Assembly: GCF_001945365.1 (NCBI RefSeq)
Contig: NZ_MSTQ01000005.1
Coordinates: 372,001-436,000, forward strand
Source: Pseudomonas reinekei
GTDB taxonomy: Bacteria > Pseudomonadota > Gammaproteobacteria > Pseudomonadales > Pseudomonadaceae
Direction of reading: 5' to 3'
Length of the DNA: 64,000 bases
The notes under the pieces: generated by a model
What the model was told of the DNA's origin: nothing
Seen by the model: the letters and a program-made list of their open reading frames with translations, nothing else
The model's database searches: none
Translations under genes and position numbers: made by a program
Shown here: piece after piece, positions 1 to 10,558 of the stretch
Layout: each line of letters starts with the position of its first letter
How positions within the stretch are numbered: position 1 is the stretch's first letter

Positions 1-1484
1 AGAATCTGTCCCTGATCGCCGCAATCGACCTGGGCTCCAACAGCTTTCACATGGTCGTGGCCAAGGCCCAGAACGGCGAAATCCGTATTCTCGAGCGTCT
101 CGGGGAGAAGGTTCAGCTGGCGGCCGGCATCGACGATGAGCGCAAGCTCAGCGAAGAATCCATGCAACGCGGACTCGATTGCCTCAAGCGTTTTGCGCAA
201 CTGATCAACGGTATGCCGCTCGGCGCCGTACGGATTGTTGGCACCAACGCCCTGCGTGAAGCCCGCAACCGCGCTGAGTTCATCCACCGCGCCGAAGAAA
301 TCCTCGGTCACCCGGTGGAAGTCATCTCTGGCCGTGAAGAAGCGCGCCTGATCTACCTCGGCGTGTCCCACACCCTCGCCGACACCCCGGGCAAGCGCCT
401 GGTGGCCGACATCGGTGGTGGCAGTACCGAATTCATCATCGGCCAGCGCTTCGAACCGCTGCTGCGCGAAAGCCTGCAAATGGGCTGCGTCAGCTACACC
501 CAGCGCTATTTCAAGGACGGCAAGATCACCCCGGCCCGCTACGCCCAGGCGTACACCGCGGCGCGGCTGGAGATCATGAGCATCGAGCACGCCCTGCATC
601 GCCTGAACTGGGATGAAGCCATCGGCTCCTCCGGCACCATCCGCGCCATCGGCCTGGCGCTGAAGGCCGGTGGTTACGGCGCGGGCGAAGTGAACGCCGA
701 AGGCCTGGCCTGGCTCAAGCGCAAGCTGATCAAGCTCGGCGATGTCGAGAAAATCGACTTCGAAGGCATCAAGCCGGACCGTCGGGCGATCTTTCCGGCG
801 GGCCTGGCGATCCTCGAGGCCATCTTCGATGCCCTCGAACTGCAACGCATGGATCACTGCGAAGGTGCCCTGCGTGAAGGCGTGCTGTATGACCTGCTCG
901 GTCGCCATCATCACGAAGACGTGCGCGAACGCACCCTGACTTCGCTGATGGAGCGCTATCACGTCGATCTGGAACAGGCGGCGCGGGTCGAGCGCAAAGC
1001 CCTGCATGCCTTCGATCAGGTGGCCAGGGACTGGGACCTGGAAGACGGCGTCTGGCGCGAACTGCTCGGCTGGGCGGCCAAGGTCCACGAGGTGGGCCTG
1101 GACATCGCTCACTACCAGTACCACAAGCATGGCGCCTACCTGATCGAGCACTCGGACCTGGCCGGGTTCTCCCGCGAAGACCAGTTGATGCTCGCACTGT
1201 TGGTGCGCGGCCATCGTCGCAACATCCCCAAGGACAAGTTCGCCGACTTCGGTGATGACGGCATCAAGCTGATTCGCCTGTGCGTGCTGCTGCGTTTCGC
1301 GATCCTGTTCCACCACATCCGCGGCACCCAGCAAATGCCCCAGGTCGAGCTCAACGCCAATGGCAACCAACTGGAAGTGGTGTTCCCGAAAAACTGGCTG
1401 GATGAAAACCAGCTGACCCAGGCCGACTTCGAAATTGAAGCGCAGTGGCTGACGCGGGTCGATATCGTCCTGAGCGTGCGCTAA
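1..1484 (+). CDS. ppx: Exopolyphosphatase Ppx (5' end outside window)
   Basis: Ppx/GppA-family phosphatase that removes terminal phosphates from polyphosphate chains in the cytoplasm. The reading frame is open from the first base of the window and reads [17 protein letters not shown], the ASKHA-fold phosphate-1 motif normally found a few residues after the start, so only a short N-terminal piece is missing. The phosphate-2 motif [11 protein letters not shown] follows near residue 120, and a C-terminal HD-like helical domain contains [15 protein letters not shown]. It converges on ppk1, the polyphosphate-synthesising enzyme, with a shared hairpin terminator between them. The opposed pair is standard in Pseudomonas. 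The identification is secure; only the true start is unseen. Confidence 0.96.
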   Translation, partial: NLSLIAAIDLGSNSFHMVVAKAQNGEIRILERLGEKVQLAAGIDDERKLSEESMQRGLDCLKRFAQLINGMPLGAVRIVGTNALREARNRAEFIHRAEEILGHPVEVISGREEARLIYLGVSHTLADTPGKRLVADIGGGSTEFIIGQRFEPLLRESLQMGCVSYTQRYFKDGKITPARYAQAYTAARLEIMSIEHALHRLNWDEAIGSSGTIRAIGLALKAGGYGAGEVNAEGLAWLKRKLIKLGDVEKIDFEGIKPDRRAIFPAGLAILEAIFDALELQRMDHCEGALREGVLYDLLGRHHHEDVRERTLTSLMERYHVDLEQAARVERKALHAFDQVARDWDLEDGVWRELLGWAAKVHEVGLDIAHYQYHKHGAYLIEHSDLAGFSREDQLMLALLVRGHRRNIPKDKFADFGDDGIKLIRLCVLLRFAILFHHIRGTQQMPQVELNANGNQLEVVFPKNWLDENQLTQADFEIEAQWLTRVDIVLSVR

Positions 1485-1500
1485 ATCCGCCGTCAGGTGC

Positions 1501-1536
1501 TTTTGTGGCGAGGGCGCTTGCTCCCTCACCACAAAA
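1501..1536. repeat. REP-type palindrome after ppx
   Basis: Imperfect palindrome GTGGCGAGGG-cgcttg-CTCCCTCACCAC flanked by T and A runs. It belongs to the GTGGCGAGGG/CTCCCTCGCCAC variant also seen at 7747, 13789 and 29160. It may form a cruciform or RNA hairpin; no coding function. Confidence 0.75.
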
Positions 1537-1590
1537 AGCCAATCACCACAAAGGCGGCTTGCCACAGGTAATGGGTTGCACAGGCGAAAA

Positions 1591-1621
1591 AAAATGGCGA
1601 TCCGCAGGGATCGCCATTTTT
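1591..1621. terminator. Bidirectional terminator between ppx and ppk1
   Basis: Perfect 10-bp stem ATGGCGATCC / GGATCGCCAT with loop GCAG, flanked by an A run on the left and a T run on the right. It can end transcripts from both convergent genes. Confidence 0.9.
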
Positions 1622-1636
1622 TACAACTGGCCGGCG

Positions 1637-3862
1637 TTACCGCACAGCCAGAATCGGACTGCCCAACCGCTCCAGCAATGTAGCCTGGGCGCTGCGCGGG
1701 TTCTGGTTGCCGGTCGGCGTGTTACGGATGTAGCGACCGTCCGACTGCAAGCTCCAGCTGTGGGTGTTATCGGTGAGATACAACTCCAGCTCCTTCTTGA
1801 CCCGCATGATCAGCTTCTTGCCTTCTACCGGGAAGCACGTCTCGACGCGCTTGTCGAGGTTGCGCTCCATCCAGTCGGCACTGGAGAGGAACATCTGCTC
1901 GTCGCCGCCATTGAGGAAGTAGAAGACCCGGGTGTGTTCCAGGAAACGACCGATGATCGAGCGCACGTGAATGTTGTGCGAAACCCCGGCAATGCCCGGC
2001 CGCAGGCAGCACATGCCACGAACGATGAGATCGATGCGTACGCCCGACTGACTGGCCTTGTACAACGCGCGGATGATCTTCGGATCGGTCAGCGAATTGA
2101 ACTTGGCAATGATGTGCGCCGGTTTGCCGTCGAGGGCGAACTGGGTTTCGCGGGCAATCATGTCGAGCATGCCCTTCTTCAGGGTGAACGGTGCATGCAG
2201 CAACTTCTTCATGCGCAGGGTTTTACCCATGCCGATCAACTGGCTGAACAGTTTGCCGACGTCTTCGCACAAGGCGTCGTCGGAGGTCAGCAGGCTGTAG
2301 TCGGTGTACAGCCGCGCGTTGCCAGCGTGGTAGTTACCGGTGCCGAGGTGCGCGTAACGCACGATTTCACCGGCCTCGCGGCGCAGGATCAGCATCATCT
2401 TGGCGTGAGTCTTGAAGCCGACCACACCGTAGATCACCACCGCACCGGCCGCTTGCAGGCGGCTGGCCAGCTGCAGGTTGGACTCTTCGTCGAACCGCGC
2501 ACGCAGTTCGATCACCGCTGTGACTTCCTTGCCGTTACGCGCCGCATCCACCAGCGCATCGACGATTTCCGAGTTGGCGCCGGAACGGTACAACGTCTGG
2601 CGCACCGCCAATACGTGCGGGTCCTTGGCGGCCTGGCGCAGCAGGTCGACCACCGGCGTGAACGACTCGAACGGGTGCAGCAGCAGGATGTCCTGCTTAC
2701 TGATCACGCTGAAAATGTTCTCGCTGTTTTGCAGCAGTTTCGGGATCTGCGGCGTGAACGGCAGGTATTGCAGCTCGCGCTGGCTGTCCAGACCGGTAAT
2801 GCTGAACAGACGCGTCAGGTTCACCGGACCGTTGACCTGATACAACTCGGTCTCGCTCAGATTGAACTGCTTGAGCAGGTAGTCGGACAGGTGTTTCGGG
2901 CAGGTGTCAGCGACTTCAAGACGCACCGCATCACCGTAGCGACGCGAGAACAGCTCACCGCGCAGGGCGCGGGCCAGGTCTTCCACGTCTTCGGAATCGA
3001 GCGCCAGGTCGGCGTTTCGGGTCAGGCGGAACTGGTAGCAGCCCTTGACCTTCATGCCCTGAAACAGGTCATCGGCGTGAGCATGGATCATCGACGACAG
3101 GAACACATAGTTGTCGCCGGCGCCGCCGACTTCTTCCGGGACCTTGATGATACGCGGCAGCAGGCGCGGTGCCGGGATGATCGCCAGACCGGAGTCGCGA
3201 CCGAAGGCATCGATGCCTTCGAGCTCGACGATGAAGTTCAGGCTCTTGTTCACCAGCAACGGGAACGGGTGCGTCGGATCGAGGCCGATCGGGGTGATGA
3301 TCGGTGCGATCTCGTCGCGGAAGTAACGGCGTACCCAGGTTTTGAGCTTGGTCGTCCAGTGGCGACGACGGATGAAGCGGACCTGATGTTTTTCCAGCTC
3401 CGGCAGCAGAATGTCGTTGAGAATCGCGTACTGGCGGTCAACATGACCGTGCACCAGTTCGCTGATGCGCGCCAGGGCCTGGTGCGGCTGCAAGCCATCG
3501 GCCCCGGCCTGCTCACGGGCGAAGGTGATCTGCTTTTTCAGGCCGGCGACGCGAATTTCGAAGAACTCGTCCAGGTTGCTGGAGAAGATCAGCAGGAACT
3601 TCAGCCGCTCCAGCAACGGGTAGGACTCATCCAGCGCCTGTTCCAGCACGCGGATGTTGAACTGCAGTTGCGACAACTCGCGATGGATGTACAGGCTGCT
3701 GTCATCCAGGCCGGGGATGGCAATCGCCGGCGCCGCCGGGGCGGGCTCGGTCACCGTCGCGGGTGGAGCAGGCTCCAGCTCCGGCGGGGTTTCGGCGATT
3801 GGCTCCACCACAGGTTGAGCGTCTTGTACGGCAACTTCCGTGAGTCCTTCGGTATTCATCAC
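1637..3862 (-). CDS. ppk1: Polyphosphate kinase 1
   Basis: Reversibly makes long-chain polyphosphate from ATP. The 741-residue product starts with a roughly 50-residue Pro/Ala/Glu-rich extension, followed by the N domain ([20 protein letters not shown]), the head domain and two phospholipase D-like C domains. His486 in [10 protein letters not shown] matches the autophosphorylated histidine of the family, followed by [10 protein letters not shown]; the second C domain shows [10 protein letters not shown] and [15 protein letters not shown]. Length is usual for pseudomonads. The gene lies 15 bp downstream of hemB on the same strand, so the two are probably cotranscribed, and it converges on ppx. 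Confidence 0.97.
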   Translation of the reverse strand: MMNTEGLTEVAVQDAQPVVEPIAETPPELEPAPPATVTEPAPAAPAIAIPGLDDSSLYIHRELSQLQFNIRVLEQALDESYPLLERLKFLLIFSSNLDEFFEIRVAGLKKQITFAREQAGADGLQPHQALARISELVHGHVDRQYAILNDILLPELEKHQVRFIRRRHWTTKLKTWVRRYFRDEIAPIITPIGLDPTHPFPLLVNKSLNFIVELEGIDAFGRDSGLAIIPAPRLLPRIIKVPEEVGGAGDNYVFLSSMIHAHADDLFQGMKVKGCYQFRLTRNADLALDSEDVEDLARALRGELFSRRYGDAVRLEVADTCPKHLSDYLLKQFNLSETELYQVNGPVNLTRLFSITGLDSQRELQYLPFTPQIPKLLQNSENIFSVISKQDILLLHPFESFTPVVDLLRQAAKDPHVLAVRQTLYRSGANSEIVDALVDAARNGKEVTAVIELRARFDEESNLQLASRLQAAGAVVIYGVVGFKTHAKMMLILRREAGEIVRYAHLGTGNYHAGNARLYTDYSLLTSDDALCEDVGKLFSQLIGMGKTLRMKKLLHAPFTLKKGMLDMIARETQFALDGKPAHIIAKFNSLTDPKIIRALYKASQSGVRIDLIVRGMCCLRPGIAGVSHNIHVRSIIGRFLEHTRVFYFLNGGDEQMFLSSADWMERNLDKRVETCFPVEGKKLIMRVKKELELYLTDNTHSWSLQSDGRYIRNTPTGNQNPRSAQATLLERLGSPILAVR

Positions 3863-3877
3863 ATGTTCCTGGGAGGG

Positions 3878-4942
<1,065 letters not shown>

Positions 4943-5096
4943 TTATGACGAACGTGTGACAGTTGTGCGCACACCGCGACATGTAGCCGCATTCCATTGT
5001 CGTTGTAGGAAATGTTCACGTCGAGACACATTTGGACACTTTCCTGAATGTGTACGAAGGGTTAGGCTGCGCGTTCATTTCGCCAGCACCCAGACA

Positions 5097-5726
5097 ATGC
5101 TCCAACAATTTCTGCATGACTTCGGCTACTTTGCCTTGTTCCTCGGCACGTTTTTCGAAGGCGAAACCATTCTGGTGCTCGCAGGCTTCCTCGCGTTCCG
5201 TGGATACATGGACATCAACCTGGTGGTGGTCGTGGCGTTCTGTGGCAGTTATGCCGGCGATCAGCTGTGGTACTTCCTGGGGCGCAAGCACGGGCGCAAG
5301 CTGCTGGCGCGCAAACCGCGCTGGCAAATGATGGGTGACCGGGCGCTGGAACACATCCGCAAGCACCCGGACATCTGGGTCCTGAGCTTCCGCTTCGTCT
5401 ACGGACTGCGCACGGTGATGCCGGTAGCGATCGGCCTGTCGGGTTATCCACCGGGACGCTACCTGTTGCTCAACGGGATTGGCGCGGCGATCTGGGCCAC
5501 CGCGCTAGCGGCCGCCGCCTATCACTTTGGCGCGGTGCTGGAAGGCATGCTCGGCAGCATCAAGAAATACGAGCTGTGGGTCCTCGGCGCCCTGCTTATC
5601 CTGGGCCTGGGCCTGTGGCTGCGCCGGCGCTTCAAGAATGCCCGCCTGGCCAGACAGATCTACGCCGACGAGCAGGCCCTGAAAGCCGAACAGGCCAAGA
5701 CCGGCGAAACTAAGCCAGTCGAATGA
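5097..5726 (+). CDS. DedA-family membrane protein
   Basis: Integral inner-membrane protein of the DedA/SNARE-associated (VTT) family, whose members are linked to lipid (undecaprenyl phosphate or phospholipid) translocation. I chose the ATG at 5097, giving 209 residues that begin MLQQFLHDFGYFALFLGTFF; the 174 nt upstream are open but code for a basic, Cys-rich stretch unlike the family. Motifs seen are FFEGETILVLAGFLA, GDQLWYFLGRKHG, and F-R-F-V-Y-G-L-R-T followed by a Pro, all typical of DedA. About four or five hydrophobic segments are present. The tail ends in a charged coiled region. Its 3' end overlaps the convergent hydroxylase gene by 17 bp. Substrate unknown. Confidence 0.9.
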   Translation: MLQQFLHDFGYFALFLGTFFEGETILVLAGFLAFRGYMDINLVVVVAFCGSYAGDQLWYFLGRKHGRKLLARKPRWQMMGDRALEHIRKHPDIWVLSFRFVYGLRTVMPVAIGLSGYPPGRYLLLNGIGAAIWATALAAAAYHFGAVLEGMLGSIKKYELWVLGALLILGLGLWLRRRFKNARLARQIYADEQALKAEQAKTGETKPVE

Positions 5727-6942
5727 AGCGGTTTCTGCAACAGTAGAGACCGATACCGCTCAGCAGGCTGTAACTGAGCAGGCCGATCCAGCCCACCGCG
5801 CTGGCCGGCCACAGCCCCACCATCGGCGCCAGCCACACCAGCGGCACGTTAGACGCCAGCCGAAGCAACTCCAGCTTCAACGCCCACGGGCGATTCTCCA
5901 GGGCCACGCCCAGCACGAACAACCCCAGCGCCACGGCCACCCAACCGAGCACCAACGCGGCGGTTGGCAGGCTCGGCTCCAGGTTCATCAAATAGCTGCC
6001 CAAGGCGATGTAGACACAGAACTGCATCAGCACGTAAAGCTGCTGGCGTCCGTCCAGCGGCACCTCGAATTTACGGAACTGGCTTAAGTCCGGCTTGTTA
6101 ATCGGGTATTTGGCCGCCACGTCCGCCGGCCGCCAACCGGTGCGCATAAACCAGATTCGCAGCTTGTCCCGAACGCTTTGCGCGCGCCGCGCATCCGCCC
6201 ATAACTGCGCGTAGAACTGCACGTTCGCCCAGAGTGGGTTCCAGCTCGCCAGCGGCGTGGTCACGCCGAAAATCACCGGTTCGTTGTCGTCCTCTTCCTG
6301 GAACGAGCCGAATAGACGGTCCCAAATAATGAACACCCCGCCGTAGTTGCGATCCATGTAGAGAGCATTCTGTGCATGGTGAGCCCGATGATTGGATGGC
6401 GTGACGAAGAACCACTCGAACCAGCCGAGCTTGGGAATGTGCCGCGTATGCACCCAGAACTGGTACAGCAGATTCAACGCAGCGACGCTGACGAACACCA
6501 GCAACGGCACCCCGACCACGGCCATGGGCAGGTAGAAGACCCAGCTCAGCAAAAAACCGGTGCTGGTCTGGCGCAGGGCGGTGGAGAGGTTGTAGTCCTC
6601 GCTCTGGTGATGCACCGAATGCGCAGCCCAGAGAATGTTGCGCTCATGGCCCATGCGGTGCAGCCAGTAGTAGCAGAAGTCATAGAACACGAAGGCGAAT
6701 ACCCAGACCCAGACGCTATCCGCCGAGAGTTCGAACAGCGCGAGGTGCTTGAGGGCAAACGCGTAGGTGACCAGCCCCACGCCTTTGGTCAGCAGACCCG
6801 TGGTGGTCGACAACACACCCGTGCTGATGCTGTTGATCGCGTCTGCCAGCCGATAGTGACTGACCCCGCGCCAACGGTCGGCCGCCAGCTCAATGGCAAT
6901 CAATACAAAGAAAAACGGCACCGCATACAGAATGAAGTCCAT
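5710..6942 (-). CDS. Sterol desaturase / fatty acid hydroxylase family protein
   Basis: Membrane di-iron hydroxylase of the sterol desaturase superfamily, 410 residues. Three histidine clusters bind the metals: WLHRMGHE, AHSVHHQSEDYN and SNHRAHHAQN. Several hydrophobic segments precede the first cluster and at least three more follow in the C-terminal 120 residues, which is longer than the minimal family domain. The true substrate (lipid, hopanoid or carotenoid-like) cannot be told from sequence. The stop lies inside the end of the convergent DedA gene. Confidence 0.88.
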   Translation of the reverse strand: MDFILYAVPFFFVLIAIELAADRWRGVSHYRLADAINSISTGVLSTTTGLLTKGVGLVTYAFALKHLALFELSADSVWVWVFAFVFYDFCYYWLHRMGHERNILWAAHSVHHQSEDYNLSTALRQTSTGFLLSWVFYLPMAVVGVPLLVFVSVAALNLLYQFWVHTRHIPKLGWFEWFFVTPSNHRAHHAQNALYMDRNYGGVFIIWDRLFGSFQEEDDNEPVIFGVTTPLASWNPLWANVQFYAQLWADARRAQSVRDKLRIWFMRTGWRPADVAAKYPINKPDLSQFRKFEVPLDGRQQLYVLMQFCVYIALGSYLMNLEPSLPTAALVLGWVAVALGLFVLGVALENRPWALKLELLRLASNVPLVWLAPMVGLWPASAVGWIGLLSYSLLSGIGLYCCRNRFIRLA

Positions 6943-7057
6943 GACGCGCCCTGATCGGAATCTTGAGGACAGATGCTAGGTGTAGCCGCGAATTAACCCT
7001 ATGGCAACGAGTGACAAATTAGTGGACATTTAACGCCATGAATCTGGAGAAAAGCCC

Positions 7058-7726
7058 ATGAGCAAAAAAGTTGCAGTGATCCTTTCCGGCTGCGGCGTGT
7101 ACGACGGCGCCGAGATCTACGAGAGCGTCATCACCCTGCTGCGCCTGGACCAGCGCGGCGCGCAGGTGCAGTGTTTCGCACCGAATATTGCGCAGCTGCA
7201 TGTGATCAACCACCTGACCGGCGAAGAAATGCCCGAGTCGCGCAATGTGCTGGTGGAGTCGGCGCGCATTGTCCGTGGCGAGATCAAGGACATCCGCGAA
7301 GCAGATGCCGAGGACTTCGATGCGCTGATCATTCCAGGCGGTTACGGCTCGGCCAAGAACCTCTCCAACTTTGCCATCGAAGGCACCGGCTGCACCGTGC
7401 AACCCGACGTCCTGGCGTTGACTGAAGCCTTTGCCGAAGCGGGCAAACCGGTGGGGCTGATCTGCATCTCACCGGCGCTGGCGGCGAAGATCTACGGGCC
7501 GGGCGTGACCTGCACCATTGGCAACGATGCCGATACGGCGACGGCGCTGGACAAGATGGGCGCCACCCACCAAGAGTGCGCCGTCAGCGACATCGTTGAA
7601 GACAAGGCCCGTAAACTGGTGAGCACCCCGGCGTACATGCTGGCGCAGTCGATCAGTGAGGCGGCGGCGGGGATCAATAAGCTGGTGGACCGCGTCCTCG
7701 AACTGACCCACGAGAACGACGCCTGA
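7058..7726 (+). CDS. elbB: ElbB-type glyoxalase (DJ-1/PfpI superfamily)
   Basis: Glyoxalase-like protein of the class I glutamine amidotransferase fold, annotated in E. coli as isoprenoid biosynthesis protein ElbB/GatYZ-unrelated glyoxalase III-like enzyme; the physiological role is not settled. The 222 residues begin MSKKVAVILSGCGVYDGAEI and carry the nucleophile-elbow region GLICISPALAAKIYG and the conserved GGYGSAKNLSNFA. A GGAG-like ribosome site lies about 10 nt before the ATG. It appears monocistronic, followed by a REP palindrome. Confidence 0.92.
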   Translation: MSKKVAVILSGCGVYDGAEIYESVITLLRLDQRGAQVQCFAPNIAQLHVINHLTGEEMPESRNVLVESARIVRGEIKDIREADAEDFDALIIPGGYGSAKNLSNFAIEGTGCTVQPDVLALTEAFAEAGKPVGLICISPALAAKIYGPGVTCTIGNDADTATALDKMGATHQECAVSDIVEDKARKLVSTPAYMLAQSISEAAAGINKLVDRVLELTHENDA

Positions 7727-7746
7727 TCCCTCGCGGTGATTGATTC

Positions 7747-7778
7747 CTGTGGCGAGGGCGCTTGCTCCCTCGCCACAG
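7747..7778. repeat. REP-type palindrome
   Basis: Near-perfect palindrome CTGTGGCGAGGG-cgcttg-CTCCCTCGCCACAG between the convergent elbB and DUF188 genes. It may also act as a transcript-ending hairpin. Confidence 0.8.
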
Positions 7779-7791
7779 AGGCTGCATTTGC

Positions 7792-8247
7792 TCAGGGTTT
7801 TCGCGATAACCGCGTCAGAATCCGGTCCAGCGCATTGGCAAACGCCTGCTTCTCACGCTCGCCAAACGGCGCTGGCCCGCCGCTCATCTGACCTTGCTCA
7901 CGCAAGTCAGTGAACAGGTTGCGCACTGCCAGCCGGTCGCCCATGTTCTGCGCATCGAACTCCTTGCCCCGCGGGTCCAGCGCCGCAACGCCCTTCTTCA
8001 CCAAACGGTCGGCCAGCGGCACATCGCTGCAAATCACCAACTCACCGGGGACCGCGTGTTCCACCAGATAGTCATCGGCCGCGTCCGGGCCGCTCGGCAC
8101 CACGATCAGCTTCACCAGCGCCAGACCCGGTTTGATCTGTGGCTGCCCTGCCACCAGCACCACCTCGAATTGTCGCTTGAGAGCGAACTTCACCACCAGG
8201 TCCTTGGCCGCCCGCGGGCAGGCGTCGGCATCGATCCATACGCGCAT
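7792..8247 (-). CDS. YaiI/YqxD family protein (DUF188, UPF0178)
   Basis: Small cytoplasmic protein of the UPF0178/DUF188 family, related to PIN-like nucleases; function unproven. The start at 8247 is set by an AGAGGAAA ribosome site and by MRVWIDADACPRAAKD, the conserved N-terminus of the family; further upstream the frame runs through a REPIN. Acidic motifs DADACP, VPSGPDAADDYLV and CSDVPLADRL are all present. Length is 151 residues, the normal size. It converges on elbB. Confidence 0.93.
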   Translation of the reverse strand: MRVWIDADACPRAAKDLVVKFALKRQFEVVLVAGQPQIKPGLALVKLIVVPSGPDAADDYLVEHAVPGELVICSDVPLADRLVKKGVAALDPRGKEFDAQNMGDRLAVRNLFTDLREQGQMSGGPAPFGEREKQAFANALDRILTRLSRKP

Positions 8248-8270
8248 CTGTTTTTCCTCTTCCAAAAAGC

Positions 8271-8333
8271 ATCGCGGGCAAGCCACTCCCACAAGGTTAA
8301 CGCTAAACCTGTGGGAGCGGGCTTGCCCGCGAT
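8271..8333. repeat. REPIN (two inverted REP units)
   Basis: Left unit ATCGCGGGCAAGCCACTCCC (8271-8290) and right unit GGGAGCGGGCTTGCCCGCGAT (ending 8333) face each other across a short spacer, the REPIN structure common in fluorescent pseudomonads. Confidence 0.85.
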
Positions 8334-8353
8334 GATGAGCGCAGTGAATCTGA

Positions 8354-10252
8354 TTAAGAAACAGCCACCCGCCGTTTCTCAGCCACCCAACTACGGCCAT
8401 ACAACACAACAATCGCAGCAATCGCCACCGCCTGGGCCGTCAGCGAATACGCATCGGCATGAATCCCCAACCAGTCAAACTCAAAGAACGGCAGCGGCCT
8501 GGTACCGAAGATCCCGGCCTCCTGCAACGCCTTCACGCCATGCCCGGCGAACACCACCGACAGCGCGCACAACAGGGCCGCGTTGATGCTGAAAAACAGC
8601 GTCAATGGCAGTTTTGCCGAACCACGCAAAATCACCCAGGCCAGGCCCACCAGCAGCACCAACGCCGTGGCGCCACCGGCCAGCACGGCATTGTGACCGG
8701 CAGGGCCGGCCTGCAGCCACAGGGTTTCGTAGAACAGAATCACTTCGAACAGCTCGCGATACACCGAAAAGAACGCCAGGATCGCGAAGCCGAAACGCCC
8801 GCCACCGCCCACCAGGCTGCTCTTGATGTAATCCTGCCAGGCCGCCGCGTGACGACGGTCGTGCATCCACACGCCCAGCCATAGCACCATGACGCTGGCG
8901 AACAATGCCGTTGCACCTTCAAGCAGCTCACGCTGGGAGCCGCTGACATCGATCACGTACGCCGCCAGCGCCCAGGTCCCCAGACCCGCCAACAGCGCCA
9001 GGCCCCAACCGACGTTAACGCTGCGCACCGCCGATTGCTGGCCGGTGTTACGCAGGAAAGCGAGAATCGCCGCCAGTACCAGAATCGCTTCCAGCCCTTC
9101 GCGCAGAAGGATCAGCAAACCGGAAATGTAGCTCAGGGACCCGCTCAAACCATCGCTGCCCAACAAGCCGGCAGAGACTTTCAGTTTGGCCTTGGCCGCC
9201 TCCAGACGCTGCTCGACCTGCGCCACCGGCAAGCCATCCTGCAACGACTGACGGTAAGCCATCAGCGATTTTTCCGTGTCTTTGCGCACGTTGGCGTCGA
9301 CGTTGTCCAGGGAGCTTTCGACCAGTTCGAAACCTTCCAGGTAGGCCGCTACCGACAGGTCATAGGCCTGATCGTGCTCGCCGGCACGGTAAGCCGCGAC
9401 GCTTTTGTCCAGGGTCGCGGCGGTGTAGTCGAGCAATTGCGCCGGGCCGCGCTTGACCTGCGGCGGCTGCGCCCGTTGTGCGCGGAAGGTCGCTGCGGCT
9501 TGCGGGCCGTCGACGGCCTGCACTTCGGCCGGGGTCTGACGGGCCAGATCGGCAATGCTGTAGACCTTGTCGCTGCCGGCAGACGCCAGATCGGCGCTGA
9601 AGCTGGCGATGTAAGTGGCCAGGTCCCAACGCTGGCGATCATCGAGCTGATCGGCGAAGGCTGGCATGTCAGTGCCTTCCACGCCCAGGCTCAGGGTGTT
9701 GTAGATTGCGTAGAGGCTCAGGTGATCCAGGCGCGCGTTATCACGCAGATTGGCCGGGGCCGGCGTCAGGCCCACGCCCGCCGGACCATCGCCCGCGCCG
9801 GTGTCGCCATGGCACACCGAGCAATGCTGGGCGTAGAGCGGCGCGCCTCGGGTCGGGTCCGGGGTGATGATCGGGGCTTGGCTGACTTCATAAGCCACCG
9901 CCAGTTTTGCACCCAGTTGTCGCGCCTGACGAGCCACCTCGGCCCCCTCCCGACGCGCAGCAATCGCGCTGTGCAGCGTGCCGATGCCCTGCTCCAGCGC
10001 AGCCTTTTCCGGTTTCGCCGGCATGGCAGCCACCATTCCCTGCAGGGCCTGGACGAACTCCAGTTGTTCGCGGTACTCGGACTCGTTGACGACCTTGCCT
10101 GCCTGTACCGCTGCCGGGTAGTCCGCGCCGATGTAGTCGAGTAAATGCAGTGCTTGCGGTGCACCTTCCACGGTGTCGGCCAGCAGATTGAAACTGCACA
10201 GGGCGAACACCGGCGCTAGCAGCCAGGCCAGGAAACGGGACGGGGCAATCAT
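8354..10252 (-). CDS. Cytochrome c / FTR1 family iron permease
   Basis: Fusion of a periplasmic c-type cytochrome and an FTR1-type iron permease, 632 residues. A signal peptide (about residues 1-25, ending near LLADT) leads into a periplasmic helical region, a heme site CSVCH at 144-148 with the likely axial Met in GTDMPAFADQ, and then a second helical region. The C-terminal half holds about seven membrane segments with the FTR1 iron motifs REGLE (384-388) and RELFE (499-503), plus RELLE near 441. The family imports ferrous iron coupled to oxidation, the cytochrome presumably taking electrons. I looked for a Fur box upstream and did not find a convincing one. Confidence 0.93.
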   Translation of the reverse strand: MIAPSRFLAWLLAPVFALCSFNLLADTVEGAPQALHLLDYIGADYPAAVQAGKVVNESEYREQLEFVQALQGMVAAMPAKPEKAALEQGIGTLHSAIAARREGAEVARQARQLGAKLAVAYEVSQAPIITPDPTRGAPLYAQHCSVCHGDTGAGDGPAGVGLTPAPANLRDNARLDHLSLYAIYNTLSLGVEGTDMPAFADQLDDRQRWDLATYIASFSADLASAGSDKVYSIADLARQTPAEVQAVDGPQAAATFRAQRAQPPQVKRGPAQLLDYTAATLDKSVAAYRAGEHDQAYDLSVAAYLEGFELVESSLDNVDANVRKDTEKSLMAYRQSLQDGLPVAQVEQRLEAAKAKLKVSAGLLGSDGLSGSLSYISGLLILLREGLEAILVLAAILAFLRNTGQQSAVRSVNVGWGLALLAGLGTWALAAYVIDVSGSQRELLEGATALFASVMVLWLGVWMHDRRHAAAWQDYIKSSLVGGGGRFGFAILAFFSVYRELFEVILFYETLWLQAGPAGHNAVLAGGATALVLLVGLAWVILRGSAKLPLTLFFSINAALLCALSVVFAGHGVKALQEAGIFGTRPLPFFEFDWLGIHADAYSLTAQAVAIAAIVVLYGRSWVAEKRRVAVS

Positions 10253-10558
10253 GAACGAATCTCAATTGGAAACACGAAGTAACATATTGTTCACTCCCAA
10301 TCAGTTTCACTCAAGCTTTGTTGTGCTTTGGTCGCAAGGTCGCCCATTTGGCTGATGGCACTAATTAGAAAAAACAAATCAAAAAGCCATTACATGGCCA
10401 TCACTCCCACCTATAATGCCGCGCCTTCGTTATCGCGATACGGCATTTAAGCTCCTTTTTTTATGAGGAATTGGCAGGACGCCCGCGCGCCCGTCAGTGG
10501 GTCTCCATCAGCCCGACCAGCAAGTGCGGCTGCTCAAACTTTCAGGGAAGAAACCCCC
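10253..10558. other. Divergent intergenic region, iron permease / lipoprotein operon
   Basis: About 300 bp between two divergent transcription units, AT-rich around 10360-10440, so it must hold promoters for both. I see no gene, no strong operator and no clear terminator. The segment 10485-10550 is open in frame with the downstream lipoprotein gene but does not look like protein. Confidence 0.5.

Noticed and set aside
10253..10320. Fur box upstream of the FTR1-type permease
   Set aside because: AT-rich, but no recognisable GATAAT-type inverted repeat.
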